From contig NZ_CP109000.1 of assembly GCF_036226605.1 (NCBI RefSeq), positions 7,808,501 through 7,872,500 on the forward strand: a DNA stretch of 64,000 bases, read 5' to 3'. Positions 44,436-52,681 of this stretch are shown piece after piece (the stretch's first letter is position 1; each line of letters starts with the position of its first letter). Source of the DNA: Streptomyces sp. NBC_00704. Lineage in GTDB: Bacteria > Actinomycetota > Actinomycetes > Streptomycetales > Streptomycetaceae. The notes beneath the pieces are model-generated. The model saw only the letters and a list, made by a program, of their open reading frames with translations. It was not told where the DNA came from and ran no database searches. The position numbers and the translations under genes were made by a program.

Positions 44436-44693
44436 CGTCGCGGTGCCACATGGCTTCCGTCTCCTGATTTCGCGTGCGTTCCTCTCTCCACTCTCCGCCC
44501 GGCGCGGAGGACGCGCATGTGCCGACCGGCCTCCACCGGTGCCGATCCGACGGGGACGAACGGCGATCGGGACGCCTGAGGGGCGGTGCTGCGGCCGACG
44601 ACGAGCTGGCCCACGTGTCGCGACGGCTCCAGGGCGGTGCGACGGTATTCACAGGAGGTTTCGCGGGCCTCGGGCAAGAAGGCGGTGGGGAGA
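44436..44693. other. intergenic region
   Basis: No supported gene. It may hold an old promoter for the broken CBS gene. Confidence 0.35.
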
Positions 44694-44815
44694 AGGGAGA
44701 TCCCGCTGGTGGTGGGTGTCGATGGGCCGTTCCGGCCTGGAGGCCGCGGACCGGGCGGTCGACGAGGCCGCACGCGTGGACGAGCCGCCCCGGCGCCCCG
44801 TGATGCCCCGTGGCC
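44694..44815 (+). pseudogene. universal stress protein start, frameshifted
   Basis: REIPLVVGVDG is followed in another frame by SGLEAADRAVDEAARVDEPP, the first strand and helix of a Usp domain (..LVVGVDGS..SL.AADWAVDEAA). Only about 35 residues survive, just ahead of the GH65 gene. Confidence 0.6.
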
Positions 44816-44875
44816 GTCGTCCCGCAGTGCACCTGAACCTCAGCCCGCGCTGTGGGGGAGAGGGCGAGGCGAGAG

Positions 44876-47314
44876 ATGTCGGACTGGACGTGGGAGTACG
44901 AGGGGTACGACCCCGCCGCCGAGCAGTTGCGCGAAGCCCTGTGCACCCTCGGCAACGGCTACTTCGCCACGCGCGGCGCGGTGCCCGAGTGCCGGGCGGG
45001 CCTGACCCACTACCCGGCCACCTACGCCGCCGGGGTCTACGACCGCCTGGAGTCGACCGTGGCAGGACGCCGGGTGGTCAACGAGGACCTGGTGAACCTC
45101 CCGAACTGGCTCCTCCTGAGATTCCGCCTCCGCCCCGCCGACGGGACGGCGGGCCCGTGGTTCGCCCCCGACACCCGTCGGCCGACCGGCCACCGGCACG
45201 TTCTGGACCTGCGCCGGGCCACGCTGACGCGCACCTTCCGGTTCCGCGACGACGCGGGGCGCGTGCTGGGCGTCGAGCAGGTCCGAATCGTGCACATGGC
45301 CGATCCTCATCTGGCAGCCCTGCGGACGGTGTTCACGGCCGAGAACTGGTCCGGCCAGATCGAGATCGAGTCCGGCCTCGACGCCGAAGTGATCAACGGC
45401 AACGTGCACCGGTACCGCGCCCTCGAAAACCGCCATGTCACCCGCGTGCACACAGGGGCGCGGGAGCCCCGGACGATCTGGCTGACCTGCCGGACCAGGT
45501 CCTCGGACGTCGGCGTCGCCCTGGCCGCCCGGACGGTCGTCGGCGGACCGTCGCCCGCTTCGTCGCAGGTCGGGACCGCCCGCCACCGCGCCGTGCACCG
45601 CCTGGCGGTCCCGGTGGTGCCGGGCCGCCCCGTGACCGTGGACAAGACCGTGGCACTGCACACCTCACGCGACGCCGCCATCAGCGACCCGCTCGAGGCA
45701 GCGCTCGACCGGGTGTCCACGGCGGGGGACTTCCCGGCCCTGCTGAGCTGTCATGCCGCGGCCTGGGAGCGGCTGTGGCGGCGAGCGGAGATCGAGGTGC
45801 CCGGCAGGGCCGGCCGCGTCCTGCGCCTCCACCTCTTCCACGTCCTGCAGACGCTGTCGCCGCACACCGCGGACCTGGACGTGGGAGTCCCGGCCCGGGG
45901 ACTGCACGGCGAGGCGTACCGGGGCCACGTCTTCTGGGACGAGCTGTTCGTCCTGCCCTACCTCAACCTGCACTTCCCGGAAGTCTCCCGAGAGCTGCTG
46001 AACTACCGCTACCGGCGTCTGACACGGGCCTGCCGGTCTGCCGCCGCGGTCGGCCGGCGTGGCGCGATGTACCCGTGGCAGAGCGGCAGCGACGGCCGTG
46101 AGGAGACCCAGGAACGGCATCTCAACCCCCGCTCCGGGCGCTGGCTGCCGGACCACTCCCGGCTCCAGCACCACGTGGGCTCGGCCGTCGCCTACAACGT
46201 GTGGCAGTACTGCGAGGCAACCGGAGACGCCGAGTTCCTGCACACCAAGGGCGCTGAGATGCTCTTGCAGATCGCCCGTTTCTGGGCGGATATCGCGGTC
46301 CAGGACCCCGCCACGGGCCGGTACCGCATCCGCGGTGTCGTCGGCCCCGACGAATACCACGACTCCTACCCCGGCGCCGCCCTGCCGGGCCTGGACGACA
46401 ACGCGTACACCAACGTCATGGCCGCCTGGGTCCTCGCGCGCGCCCTGGATCTCGTGGGGCGCCTGCCCGTGTGGCGCAGGGACGAACTGCTCGGCCGCAT
46501 CAGGCTGGACGGCGATGAGCTCCCGAGGTGGGAGGACGTCTCCCGGCGGCTGACGGTGCCGTTCCACGAGGGCGTCATCAGCCAGTTCGCGGGCTACGGC
46601 GAGCTCGCCGAGCTGGACTGGGACGCCTACCGGGAGCGGTACGACGACATCCGGCGACTGGACCGGATCCTGGAGGCGGAGAACGACACGGTCAACCGCT
46701 ACAAGGCGTCGAAGCAGGCCGACGTCCTGATGCTCGGCTACCTCTTCTCACCGGCCGAGCTACGGGGCCTGTTCCGGCGTCTCGGGTACGACCTGGACGA
46801 CGAGGTCTGGCGCAGGACCGTCGACTACTACCTCCGGCGCACCAGCCACGGCTCCACGCTCAGCGGGCTGGTCCACGGCCTCGTCCTCGCCAGGGCCAGA
46901 CGAGCCGACGCCTGGCGGTACATCCAGGAGGCGCTGGAGGCCGACATCGCCGACATCCAGGGCGGCACGACCGGGGAGGGCATTCATCTCGGAGCCATGG
47001 CCGGAACCCTCGACCTGGTCCAGCGGGGCCTGACGGGACTGGAGACGCGCGAAGGCGCCCTGTGGCTCGACCCGGTGCCGCTGCCGGCGCTCTCCGAGTA
47101 CGGCTTCTCGCTGCGCTACCGCGGCCACTGGGGCGTTTCCGTCCGGCGCCGGAGCGGACGTCTGCGGGTCGGCGTACCCGACTCGGAGGAGTCGTCCATC
47201 CGTGTCGTACTCCCCGACCGGGCCGTCACCGTCGCTCCGGGCGAGACCTGCACACTGGAGCTGAACGAGGAAGGGTCCGCCCGGCCGGGCAGGCAGGACC
47301 CTGGTCCTGACTGA
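44876..47314 (+). CDS. glycoside hydrolase family 65 protein (disaccharide phosphorylase-like)
   Basis: An 812-residue protein with the GH65 order: N-terminal beta-sandwich (YEGYDPAAEQLREALCTLGN, GYFATRG), a linker, an (alpha/alpha)6 barrel (GEAYRGHVFWDELFVLPYLN, MYPWQSGSDGREETQ, RLQHHVGSAVAYNVWQYCEA) with the general acid E493 in VVGPDEYHDSYP, NRYKASKQADVLMLGYLF, and a C-terminal beta domain ending HWGVSVRRRSGRLRV. Family members phosphorolyse or hydrolyse trehalose, maltose, kojibiose or related sugars; specificity cannot be read here. It is cytoplasmic, with no signal peptide. The ATG at 44876 follows GAGGCGAGAG. It might mobilise storage sugar under stress. Confidence 0.9.
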   Translation: MSDWTWEYEGYDPAAEQLREALCTLGNGYFATRGAVPECRAGLTHYPATYAAGVYDRLESTVAGRRVVNEDLVNLPNWLLLRFRLRPADGTAGPWFAPDTRRPTGHRHVLDLRRATLTRTFRFRDDAGRVLGVEQVRIVHMADPHLAALRTVFTAENWSGQIEIESGLDAEVINGNVHRYRALENRHVTRVHTGAREPRTIWLTCRTRSSDVGVALAARTVVGGPSPASSQVGTARHRAVHRLAVPVVPGRPVTVDKTVALHTSRDAAISDPLEAALDRVSTAGDFPALLSCHAAAWERLWRRAEIEVPGRAGRVLRLHLFHVLQTLSPHTADLDVGVPARGLHGEAYRGHVFWDELFVLPYLNLHFPEVSRELLNYRYRRLTRACRSAAAVGRRGAMYPWQSGSDGREETQERHLNPRSGRWLPDHSRLQHHVGSAVAYNVWQYCEATGDAEFLHTKGAEMLLQIARFWADIAVQDPATGRYRIRGVVGPDEYHDSYPGAALPGLDDNAYTNVMAAWVLARALDLVGRLPVWRRDELLGRIRLDGDELPRWEDVSRRLTVPFHEGVISQFAGYGELAELDWDAYRERYDDIRRLDRILEAENDTVNRYKASKQADVLMLGYLFSPAELRGLFRRLGYDLDDEVWRRTVDYYLRRTSHGSTLSGLVHGLVLARARRADAWRYIQEALEADIADIQGGTTGEGIHLGAMAGTLDLVQRGLTGLETREGALWLDPVPLPALSEYGFSLRYRGHWGVSVRRRSGRLRVGVPDSEESSIRVVLPDRAVTVAPGETCTLELNEEGSARPGRQDPGPD

Positions 47315-47360
47315 TCTCTTCCACACCCTCTGGCATCCCGTCCGCCACGCCCGCCACGGC

Positions 47361-47414
47361 GTCCCACCTACACGGCGTCCCACCTACACGGCGTCCCACC
47401 TACACGGCGTCCCA
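47361..47414. repeat. 16-base tandem repeat
   Basis: Three perfect copies of GTCCCACCTACACGGC plus a partial copy, downstream of the GH65 gene. A degenerate copy of CCACGGC precedes them. Confidence 0.85.
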
Positions 47415-47667
47415 GCCGCCACGGCGGCCTGCGCCGCCTCGTCATGACGGCGCTGCGGGGGAGGGGCCCGCCGTTTCCGCGCGCGCCGGCGTGTGGTCGG
47501 CCTCGTCGGGCCGCTCGCCATGGTCACGGTGGTGGGCATGCCGGGCCCTCGTGGATGGGCCCCGCGTGCCCGGGGGGTTCACTTTCTCCCCGGGCTCGGC
47601 GGCCGTCATGGTGCCGGAGAGCAGGGCTCCCAGCCCGACCGCCGGACTTCGCCGGGACTTCCCGTCG
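47415..47667. other. intergenic region between convergent genes
   Basis: No gene recognised between the GH65 gene (plus) and the DevR-like regulator (minus). Confidence 0.45.
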
Positions 47668-48372
47668 TCACCCGGTCCGGTGTTCGCCCGCCTGCGGCTG
47701 CTCCAGGTGGGAGACGATGACCGCGGCCTGGACCCGGCGTTGCACGCCCAGTTTGGCCAGGAGGCGGGAGATGTGGTTCTTGACGGTCTTCTCGGAAAGG
47801 TAGAGCTTCTTGCCGATCTCGCGGTTGGTGAGCCCCTCGCCGATGAGGGCCAGGATGTCCCTCTCGCGCGGTGACAGGCTCGCCAGCTCTGACGGCACGG
47901 CGGGGGTGTCGGCCGGGTCGGCCCGCAGTGAACGCATCAGGCGGGCGGTGGTCGCGGGGTCCAGCATCGACTGGCCGGACGCCACCGTGCGCACCGCCGA
48001 GACGAGGTCGGAGCCCTTGATCTGCTTGAGGACGTAGCCCGAGGCACCTGCCATGATCGCGTCGAGCAGGGCTTCCTCGTCGTCGAACGAGGTCAGCATC
48101 AGACAGGCCAGTTCCGGCATCTGGCTGCGCAGCTCCCGGCAGACCGAGATGCCGTCGCCGTCCGGAAGCCGCACGTCGAGGACGGCGACGTCGGGGCGCA
48201 GCGCGGGACCCCGGGCGAGGGCGTGGTCGACGGTGCCCGCGTCGCCGATCACCGAGATGTCCGGTTCGGCCTCGAGGAGGTCGGCCAGGCCACGGCGGAC
48301 GACCTCGTGGTCGTCCAGCAGGAACACCCGGATCGGGTTCTGTTCGCTGAAGGCGCGCGGCTGCTCCGGCAT
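47668..48372 (-). CDS. DevR/OsdR-like response regulator
   Basis: A 234-residue NarL-type regulator: receiver with D20/D21 (FLLDDHEVVRRGL), phospho-acceptor D66 (AVLDVRLPDGDG), Lys in YVLKQIKG, and LuxR HTH (LSPRERDILALIGEGLTNRE and LSEKTVKNHISRLLAKLG, then VQRRVQAAV). This is the pattern of mycobacterial DevR/DosR and Streptomyces OsdR. No kinase is adjacent; the likely partner is the DevS-like kinase at 57804. GAGGGG precedes the ATG. A GGGCC-N4-GGCCC palindrome 82 bases before the start suggests autoregulation. I infer control of the 44-63 kb stress genes. Confidence 0.9.
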   Translation of the reverse strand: MPEQPRAFSEQNPIRVFLLDDHEVVRRGLADLLEAEPDISVIGDAGTVDHALARGPALRPDVAVLDVRLPDGDGISVCRELRSQMPELACLMLTSFDDEEALLDAIMAGASGYVLKQIKGSDLVSAVRTVASGQSMLDPATTARLMRSLRADPADTPAVPSELASLSPRERDILALIGEGLTNREIGKKLYLSEKTVKNHISRLLAKLGVQRRVQAAVIVSHLEQPQAGEHRTG

Positions 48373-48454
48373 GGTGACCCCTCGTTCCCCGGTGGAGGAC
48401 AGACTGCTACCTGCCCGTGAGTCCGATCATCACGCGCCGGGGCCGAATGCACCA

Positions 48455-48468
48455 GGGCCGACCGGCCC
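48455..48468. promoter_or_regulatory. candidate DevR/OsdR box ahead of the response regulator
   Basis: GGGCCGACCGGCCC, GGGCC-N4-GGCCC, lies 82 bases before the regulator start and abuts the CBS-BON stop codon. It resembles the DevR consensus GGGAC-TTTN-GGCCC. Confidence 0.6.
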
Positions 48469-49127
48469 TACTCCTGCGAGGGCGGCATCCGGTTGAGGTC
48501 GAACGCCACGTCCACGACCCCTTCCACCGCGCGGACCAGCCGTGCCGCCACCGGCACCAGGGCGGTGTCCCGGACCTGGCCGACGAGGTTCACGACGCCG
48601 TCCAGTACCTCCACGCGTACGCGCGAGTCCGGGGTGGGGAAGAGGTACGACACGACCTCGCGCCGAACCTCCTCGGCGATCTCGTCGTCGGTGCGCAGGA
48701 AGACCTTGAGCAGGTCGGCCCGGCTGACGACGCCTTGCAGCAGGCCCGCGGAGTCCACCACCGGAAGCCGCTTGACCCGGGCGCGGGCCATGGTCCGGGC
48801 AGCCTGGGCGAGCGTGGCGTCCGGGTGCACGGTGACGGCGGGGGAGGTCATGAGTTCCCCCGCGGTCACGGCCCCGGCCTTCGCCAGGTCGGGCAGACGG
48901 CGCAGCTGGGTGTACCGGTCGGGGTCACTGTCGCGGAACTCCTCCTTGGGCAGGAGATCCGCTTCGGAGACGACACCGACGACCCGGCCCTCGCCCTCGA
49001 TGACGGGCAGGGCGCTGACGTTCCGGTCCTGCATCAGCTGCACGATCTCCTTGAAGGCCGCTCCGCGGCCGATGGCGGCGACCGTGGGGGTCATGACATC
49101 GCTGACGATGTGCGGGGCGCCGTGCAT
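48468..49127 (-). CDS. CBS-pair and BON domain protein
   Basis: A 219-residue cytoplasmic protein: two CBS domains (SDVMTPTVAAIGRGAAFKEI and VVGVVSEADLLPKEE; MTSPAVTVHPDATLAQAA and LLQGVVSRADLLKVFLR) and a C-terminal BON domain (EEVRREVVSYLFPTPDSRVR, VVNLVGQVRDTALV). CBS pairs bind adenine nucleotides; proteins of this build recur in hypoxic-response regions. The ATG at 49127 has GAAGGAGAGG upstream. It follows the cyclic-nucleotide-domain gene by 35 bases and probably shares its promoter. Confidence 0.92.
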   Translation of the reverse strand: MHGAPHIVSDVMTPTVAAIGRGAAFKEIVQLMQDRNVSALPVIEGEGRVVGVVSEADLLPKEEFRDSDPDRYTQLRRLPDLAKAGAVTAGELMTSPAVTVHPDATLAQAARTMARARVKRLPVVDSAGLLQGVVSRADLLKVFLRTDDEIAEEVRREVVSYLFPTPDSRVRVEVLDGVVNLVGQVRDTALVPVAARLVRAVEGVVDVAFDLNRMPPSQE

Positions 49128-49162
49128 GGCCTCTCCTTCGGTGTCCGTCGGCATCGGTCGGC

Positions 49163-49627
49163 TCAGATGAGGCCGCCGGCGCCGTGCGGGGCGTACAGGT
49201 CGAGGAGGCGGGTCCTGGCGGAGCGCAGACGGTGGGCGAGGATGCGGCCCACCCACTGACCGACCTCGTGACCCAGGGCCGGGTCGTCGTGGCACATGGC
49301 CCGCACGGCCGTGGCGTCGAACTCGTAGGCCCGGACCGGTGTCATCGCCTCGGCGCCCATCTGCCAGGCGTGCGGCGGGACCAGCCAGGACCAGCCGACC
49401 AGTTCGTTGTGGCCGAGGCGCTCGATGACGGCGGCCCGACGGCCCGGCACATGCATGTCGAGTTCGATCATGCCGGTGCGGATGATCCAGAAGCGGTCGG
49501 CGCGTTCGCCCTCTTCGAACAGTCGCGTTCCCTGGGGGACGGAGACCTCGCGGGCGAAGCGCATGAGCCGCTCGCGGTGTTCGGCGGACAGCGAGCGCAC
49601 CATGTCGGGGGTGGAAGTGGCGAGCAT
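49163..49627 (-). CDS. stand-alone cyclic-nucleotide-binding domain protein
   Basis: A 154-residue protein consisting of one Crp-type cyclic-nucleotide-binding beta-roll (LMRFAREVSVPQGTRLFEEG, DRFWIIRTGMIELDM, VIERLGHNELVGWSWLVPPH) and a short C-terminal helix (GRILAHRLRSARTRLLDLYA). There is no DNA-binding HTH. It could be a sensor that acts on a partner. GGGAGG lies 6 bases ahead of the ATG. A DevR-like box is centred about 70 bases upstream. It heads the row with CBS-BON. Confidence 0.88.
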   Translation of the reverse strand: MLATSTPDMVRSLSAEHRERLMRFAREVSVPQGTRLFEEGERADRFWIIRTGMIELDMHVPGRRAAVIERLGHNELVGWSWLVPPHAWQMGAEAMTPVRAYEFDATAVRAMCHDDPALGHEVGQWVGRILAHRLRSARTRLLDLYAPHGAGGLI

Positions 49628-49686
49628 GACATGCCTCCCTTGCGGGCTTCGAACGTGCAGTGCCAGCGTGCGCTCGGCCCTCGGCG

Positions 49687-49708
49687 AGGACCATGGGCCA
49701 TGTGGTCC
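49687..49708. promoter_or_regulatory. candidate DevR/OsdR box ahead of the CNB-CBS row
   Basis: AGGACCATGGGCCA fits GGGAC-N4-GGCCC at all positions but the two ends. It overlaps a GGACCA-N9-TGGTCC inverted repeat (49688-49708). The start codon at 49627 is about 60 bases away. Confidence 0.5.
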
Positions 49709-50141
49709 AGTGACCGGGCCACTCGGCATCGATCGGCCGAATCGGACACGCCGTGCCGAGGCGTGCGACCACCACCCGTCAGTCACCTCGCCCGTCTCTG
49801 AGGCGAGTCGGGGCTGCACCGCCCGTCCGGGCCAGGACCTCCGGGAGCCCCGGCGGGCCCGAGTGGCCGCTGCCTCGATCCGGCACGGCGCAGAAGCAAA
49901 GCATCGTTCGCCGATCCGTTCACAGCGGTCTGCGCAAGGAGCACAGCAATGCCCACGACTTCAGCGCCCGGAGAAGGAGCGGCGTCCCGGCCGAAGACCT
50001 GGCCGAGCACAGCGGCGCCCGGATCGCCCCGACGACGTCGGGACCGCCGTACGCGGATCGCGCCACCCACGGCTGCCGAGACCTTTGGCCGGGTCCGGTG
50101 CGTCCGCAGCGCCGGATCGAGCCCAACGGCCCGTGCACACA
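49709..50141. other. intergenic region between divergent stress genes
   Basis: No convincing gene on either strand between the CNB gene and the DoxX gene. The two candidate boxes stand at its edges. Confidence 0.45.
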
Positions 50142-50155
50142 GGGACGTTCGGCCC
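50142..50155. promoter_or_regulatory. candidate DevR/OsdR box ahead of the DoxX gene
   Basis: GGGACGTTCGGCCC matches the mycobacterial DevR consensus GGGACTTTNGGCCC at all fixed positions but one (G for the first T). It lies 100 bases before the ATG. Confidence 0.7.
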
Positions 50156-50255
50156 CACCGGCGCAGACCTTCGGCATCCGGCGCCGGCCTGTGCGCGGGA
50201 CCAGAGTAAGTCGCGTCAGGCAACGACCCGACCGTCCTCGAAGGGAACCCCCACC

Positions 50256-50885
50256 ATGGCCGTTCACGAGCACCCGCACCGGAGTGCCGGCTTCCACCTG
50301 GCCTCGTTGCGCAGGAACCGGACTGCCCCCGCCTCCGGGCCCGGCGTGTCGGAGCGCGCCGACACGCACACCGCACGGGCCTACGCCTTCGCGTCCCTGC
50401 GTCTGCTCACCGGCTTCGTCTTCCTGTGGGCCTTCCTCGACAAGGCCTTCGGCCTCGGCTACGCCACCCCCTCCGGCAAGGGCTGGATCGACGGAGGCTC
50501 CCCGACGAAGGGTTTCCTCGGGTCCGTCGCCGTCGGGCCGATGAAGTCCACCTTCCACTCATGGGCCGGCGACCCGTGGGCGAACTGGCTGTTCATGACG
50601 GGTCTGCTCGCGATCGGCCTCGCCCTGATCGCGGGAGTCGCGCTGCGGATCGCCGCCGTCGCCGGGACCGCGATGATGGCGCTGATGTGGGTCGCCGAGT
50701 GGCCGCCGGCCAAGCACCTCTCCGACGGCTCGGCGAGCATGTCGACGAACCCGCTCGTCGACTACCACCTGGTCTACGCCGTCGCCCTGATCGTCGTGGC
50801 CGCTGCCGCCGCCGGCGACACCCTGGGCGCGGGTCGCCTCTGGGCCGGGCTGCCCGCCGTCCGCGACCACAGCTGGCTTCGCTGA
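50256..50885 (+). CDS. DoxX-family membrane protein
   Basis: A 209-residue protein with about four membrane helices (SLRLLTGFVFLWAFLDKAFG, NWLFMTGLLAIGLALIAGVA, LRIAAVAGTAMMALMWVAEW, DYHLVYAVALIVVAAAAAGD). The FLWAFLDKAFGLGYAT and WPPAKHLSDG patterns match DoxX-like proteins related to the thiosulfate:quinone oxidoreductase subunit. The redox role is not proven. GAAGGGAA precedes the ATG at 50256. It is preceded by a near-consensus DevR box and followed by a Usp gene. Confidence 0.82.
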   Translation: MAVHEHPHRSAGFHLASLRRNRTAPASGPGVSERADTHTARAYAFASLRLLTGFVFLWAFLDKAFGLGYATPSGKGWIDGGSPTKGFLGSVAVGPMKSTFHSWAGDPWANWLFMTGLLAIGLALIAGVALRIAAVAGTAMMALMWVAEWPPAKHLSDGSASMSTNPLVDYHLVYAVALIVVAAAAAGDTLGAGRLWAGLPAVRDHSWLR

Positions 50886-50956
50886 CAACGCCGACGCGGG
50901 TGCCCGTCATCTGGCCCGCCGCGCCGAGCCGCGCGGGGGTCGCTCGGCCCGAATCC

Positions 50957-50970
50957 GGGACCAGTGGCCC
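50957..50970. promoter_or_regulatory. candidate DevR/OsdR box ahead of the first Usp gene
   Basis: GGGACCAGTGGCCC has both GGGAC and GGCCC half-sites exact at 4-base spacing, 64 bases before the Usp start. Confidence 0.68.
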
Positions 50971-51034
50971 CTGCACGAGGAAGCTTCCGAAGACGACGCT
51001 CGAATCGGATCCCTCGCCCCAGGAGGTGGAGATC

Positions 51035-51940
51035 ATGCTCCGCACCATCACCGTAGGTCTCGACGGCTCGCAGGAAAGCCGGGCCGCCGCGGAATGGGCG
51101 GCCCGCGAAGCGAAGCTGCGCGGCCTGCCCCTGAAGATCGTCCACGTGTGGGAACCGGTCCCGGAGCCCATGGCTCAGGCGCCGTTCCTTGGACCCGAGA
51201 CCCACCAGCACTGGACCGAGCGGATCCCCCGGGAGGCCGCGCAAGGTCTCACGCTGCGCCACCCCGGCGTCGAGGTGCGCACCGAGCAGGTGTCCGGTCA
51301 TCCGGCCGAGGCGCTGGCCGAGGCGGCGAGGAGCGCCGAACTGCTGGTTCTCGGCTCGCGCGGTCTCGGTGGTCTCGGCGGGTTCCTGGTCGGCTCGGTC
51401 GGTCTGTCCGTCATGGCGCACGCGGATCGTCCCGTCGTGCTGGTGCGGGCACTGGAGGGGGCCGCCGACGAGCACGAGCCGGACCCGGTCGGCGTTCCTT
51501 CCGCCGCGACACCCTTCCTCCCCGTGGTCCTGGGACTCGACATCGAGCATTCGGACGAGACGCTCATCGAGTTCGCCTTCGACGCAGCCAGGCGCCGGGC
51601 GACGACCCTGCGGATCGTCCATGGCTGGAACCCGCCGCCCTACTACGCCTACGGCACGCCAGCCGACCCCGCGCTGCACGAGTCCCTGGCCCTCGCCGAC
51701 GCCCGGGCCCTGGCCGAGGCCGTGGGGCCCTGGCGGCGCAAGTTCCCGGACGTGGAGGTCGTCGAGGAGTCCCGCTGCGGCAGCGCGGCCGTCCACGTCG
51801 TGGACGCCGCCCGCGGGGCCTCCCTCGTGGTCGTGGGCCGGCGGATCCGCCGCAACCCTCTGGGCGCCCACATCGGTCATGTCACGCACGCCGTGCTGCA
51901 CCACGGCGCCGCCCCCGTCGCCGTCGTCCCCCACGGCTGA
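51035..51940 (+). CDS. universal stress protein, two Usp domains
   Basis: A 301-residue tandem Usp protein. Domain 1 (1-145) starts MLRTITVGLDGSQESRAAAE and has the ATP-loop form LGSRGLGGLGGFLVGSVGLS. Domain 2 (about 158-301) starts PVVLGLDIEHSDETLIEFAF and ends with VVGRRIRRNPLGAHIG-HVTH and APVAVVPHG. ATP-binding Usp proteins of this type are strongly induced with the DevR/DosR regulon. AGGAGGTGGAG precedes the ATG. The paralogue at 60122 shares domain order and C-terminal sequence. Confidence 0.93.
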   Translation: MLRTITVGLDGSQESRAAAEWAAREAKLRGLPLKIVHVWEPVPEPMAQAPFLGPETHQHWTERIPREAAQGLTLRHPGVEVRTEQVSGHPAEALAEAARSAELLVLGSRGLGGLGGFLVGSVGLSVMAHADRPVVLVRALEGAADEHEPDPVGVPSAATPFLPVVLGLDIEHSDETLIEFAFDAARRRATTLRIVHGWNPPPYYAYGTPADPALHESLALADARALAEAVGPWRRKFPDVEVVEESRCGSAAVHVVDAARGASLVVVGRRIRRNPLGAHIGHVTHAVLHHGAAPVAVVPHG

Positions 51941-51983
51941 CCCGTCCCGGTGCGCTCCCGTCGCGCGCGAGGAGAAGAGAACC

Positions 51984-52456
51984 ATGAAAGCAGCGGTGGT
52001 ACGAGCGTTCGGTGAGCCCCTGGTCATCGAGGAACGCCCCGACCCGCAGCCCGGGCCCGGCCAGATCCGCGTCCGGGTGGAGGCGTCGGGGCTGTGCCAC
52101 ACCGACATCCACGCGGCCCACGGAGACTGGCCGGTCAAGCCGAACCCGCCGTTCGTCCCGGGGCCGAGGACATCGTGCGGGTGGCCGCGGAGCGCGCCCG
52201 GCTGCGGCAGACCGGCGTCGAGCACGTACGCGGCTACAAGGAGTCCGGCACGACGACCACACCGTTCGACATGGTCGTCCGCAACGACCTCGACCGCTAC
52301 CGCCTCGTGATGGACGTCATCGACCGCGTCCCCGGACTCGCGGTCCGCGCCACCATACGCCAGTACATGGCCGACGCACGCACCCGGCACGAGGCCTGGA
52401 TCCGCGAACACGGCACCGACCTGCCCGAGGTCGCCGACTGGACCTGGAACAGCTGA
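51984..52456 (+). pseudogene. fusion of an alcohol dehydrogenase start and a phosphoketolase end
   Basis: 51984-52166 encodes the first 61 residues of a zinc alcohol dehydrogenase (MKAAVVRAFGEPLVIEERPD, SGLCHTDIHAAHGDWPVKPN), with a good ribosome site (GAGGAGAAGAGA). Soon after FVPG the similarity jumps, in another frame, to the C-terminal end of xylulose-5-P/fructose-6-P phosphoketolase (HVRGYKESGTTTTPFDMVVR, NDLDRYRLVMDVIDRVPGL, EHGTDLPEVADWTWNS). The join looks like a deletion between two metabolic genes of the same stress locus. Neither part can be active. Confidence 0.82.
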
Positions 52457-52483
52457 CCCGCCGCTCTTCCCGCCACTGACCGT

Positions 52484-52591
52484 ATGAAGGGGGTCAACGG
52501 CACCCTGGCCAAGGTCTTCGGCCGGTACGACAACGAGTGGGGCCGCACCAACCGCCTCCTGGACCTGACGGCCCCCGTGGCGGACGACTGA
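52484..52591 (+). pseudogene. C-terminal fragment of glyceraldehyde-3-phosphate dehydrogenase
   Basis: Thirty-five residues from an internal ATG: LAKVFGRYDNEWGRTNRLLD, then LTAPVADD and stop. The YDNEWG.(S/T)NR block is the GAPDH C-terminal signature. The rest of the gene is missing. A separate GAPDH piece lies at 63256. Confidence 0.8.
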
Positions 52592-52646
52592 CGCGTTGCG
52601 ACCGCCCACGGTCACGGCGCGGACGGGGCCGGTCGGCGGCGGTCCG

Positions 52647-52660
52647 AGGCCGAACGGCCC
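52647..52660. promoter_or_regulatory. candidate DevR/OsdR box before a broken gene
   Basis: AGGCCGAACGGCCC (AGGCC-N4-GGCCC) lies 22 bases before the ATG at 52682, ahead of a CBS-type remnant and the flavodoxin gene. Confidence 0.45.
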
Positions 52661-52681
52661 GGAACGGCCCCCGGACAGCCC

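Noticed and set aside
44706..44760. GGGCC-N5-GGCC string considered as a tenth DevR box
   Set aside because: The spacer is 5 rather than 4 bases, and it lies inside the Usp remnant.
49949..50209. Open frame MPTTSAPGEGAASRP considered as a gene
   Set aside because: It has no recognisable protein pattern or good ribosome site, and a near-consensus DevR box lies inside it.
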